Source of the DNA: Undibacterium sp.
GTDB taxonomy: Bacteria; Pseudomonadota; Gammaproteobacteria; Burkholderiales; Burkholderiaceae_D
Reading direction: 5' to 3'
Assembly: GCA_019752975.1 (NCBI GenBank)
Contig: JAIELM010000311.1
Span: 1 to 16,646 of the forward strand
DNA: 16,646 nt
The notes below the pieces were generated by a model. It made no database searches, was not told where the DNA came from, and worked only from the letters and a program-made list of their open reading frames with translations. The position numbers were made by a program, and so were the translations under genes. Of this stretch, positions 16,451 to 16,646 are shown piece after piece (position 1 is the first letter of the stretch; each line of letters opens with the position of its first letter).

Positions 16451-16518
16451 CTATCCGTCCGCTTACTTTTCTCTAGCCTGTTTCTGTAATCATCAAAATC
16501 ATTTACCCTAAAAACTGC

Positions 16519-16556
16519 TTGCCAAGGCAAGGTAATACTTGCTATAGTTCGCCTCC
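16519..16556 (+). promoter_or_regulatory. Strong sigma70-type promoter, probably for a stable-RNA operon
   Basis: A -35 TTGCCA (16519-16524) and -10 TATAGT (16543-16548) are separated by 18 bp, with an extended -10 TG (16540-16541). The sequence between -10 and the expected start near 16556 is G/C-rich (TCGCCTCCCGC), like the discriminators of growth-rate- and ppGpp-controlled rRNA and tRNA promoters. The upstream stretch (about 16490-16514) is A/T-rich, as in an UP element. Downstream, 16557-16646 contains no good ORF start and reads like an untranslated leader. The target gene lies outside the window; an rrn operon is the best guess, by resemblance only. Confidence 0.6.
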
Positions 16557-16646
16557 CGCTAAACGGCGAGGTGAAAAAAAGGCGAAACGAAGCGCGTTGT
16601 TCTGCGGTTTTGGTTTGATGGCTTAAGCGCAAGCGAGCGATTGAAT

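Noticed and set aside
16390..16632. 80-codon minus-strand frame across the right-end spacer
   Set aside because: It runs through the perfect hairpin and the promoter-like sequence, overlaps the DUF1631 gene end, and encodes no recognisable motif.

Overview
This window is a chromosomal segment of a betaproteobacterium, most likely order Burkholderiales, family Oxalobacteraceae (an Undibacterium/Herminiimonas-like organism). The placement is inference from gene content: a def-fmt pair facing a LysM gene and dprA, followed by topB and a DUF1631 gene, is an order I associate with this group. Codon use is unremarkable and base composition is mid-range. There is no prophage, CRISPR array, tRNA or complete insertion sequence.

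Layout. (1) 2-1357: the 3' part of a YccU-type CoA-binding protein gene converges on dinB (DNA polymerase IV), and the two genes overlap tail to tail by 12 bp. (2) 1408-2817: a triple-PAS protein with no output domain, followed by a gene-free spacer with a structured, repeat-like sequence (about 2976-3042). (3) 3059-5676, minus strand: a CorA/ZntB-type metal transporter gene, then an exported amidase-signature hydrolase gene. (4) 6013-6351, minus strand: a small exported protein consisting only of a TonB C-terminal domain, flanked by two gene-free stretches of over 300 bp. (5) 6789-8305, minus strand: def and fmt with a 4-bp ATGA overlap. They act at the two ends of the N-formylmethionine cycle: Fmt formylates initiator Met-tRNA and Def removes the formyl group from new proteins. 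(6) 8532-10772, plus strand: an exported LysM protein and dprA (DNA uptake/recombination mediator), 3 bp apart and so probably translationally coupled. (7) 10773-11092: a spacer holding a 113-bp element with perfect 16-bp terminal inverted repeats, MITE-like. In related genomes I recall the small gene smg (DUF494) at this place; no such ORF is present here. (8) 11093-16410: topB (DNA topoisomerase III with zinc ribbons and a basic tail) and a large DUF1631 gene, probably one transcription unit, ended by a 12-bp perfect hairpin. (9) 16411-16646: a strong promoter-like sequence with extended -10, GC-rich discriminator and A/T-rich upstream sequence, firing off the right edge. It resembles the start of a stable-RNA (rRNA or tRNA) operon.

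Most of the window is housekeeping: translation initiation and maturation, DNA repair, topology and uptake. I do not see a convincing new multi-gene system. The items most worth checking are the 113-bp inverted-repeat element at the expected smg position, the PAS-only protein that stops where an effector domain would begin, the stand-alone periplasmic TonB domain, and the stringent-type promoter at the right edge.
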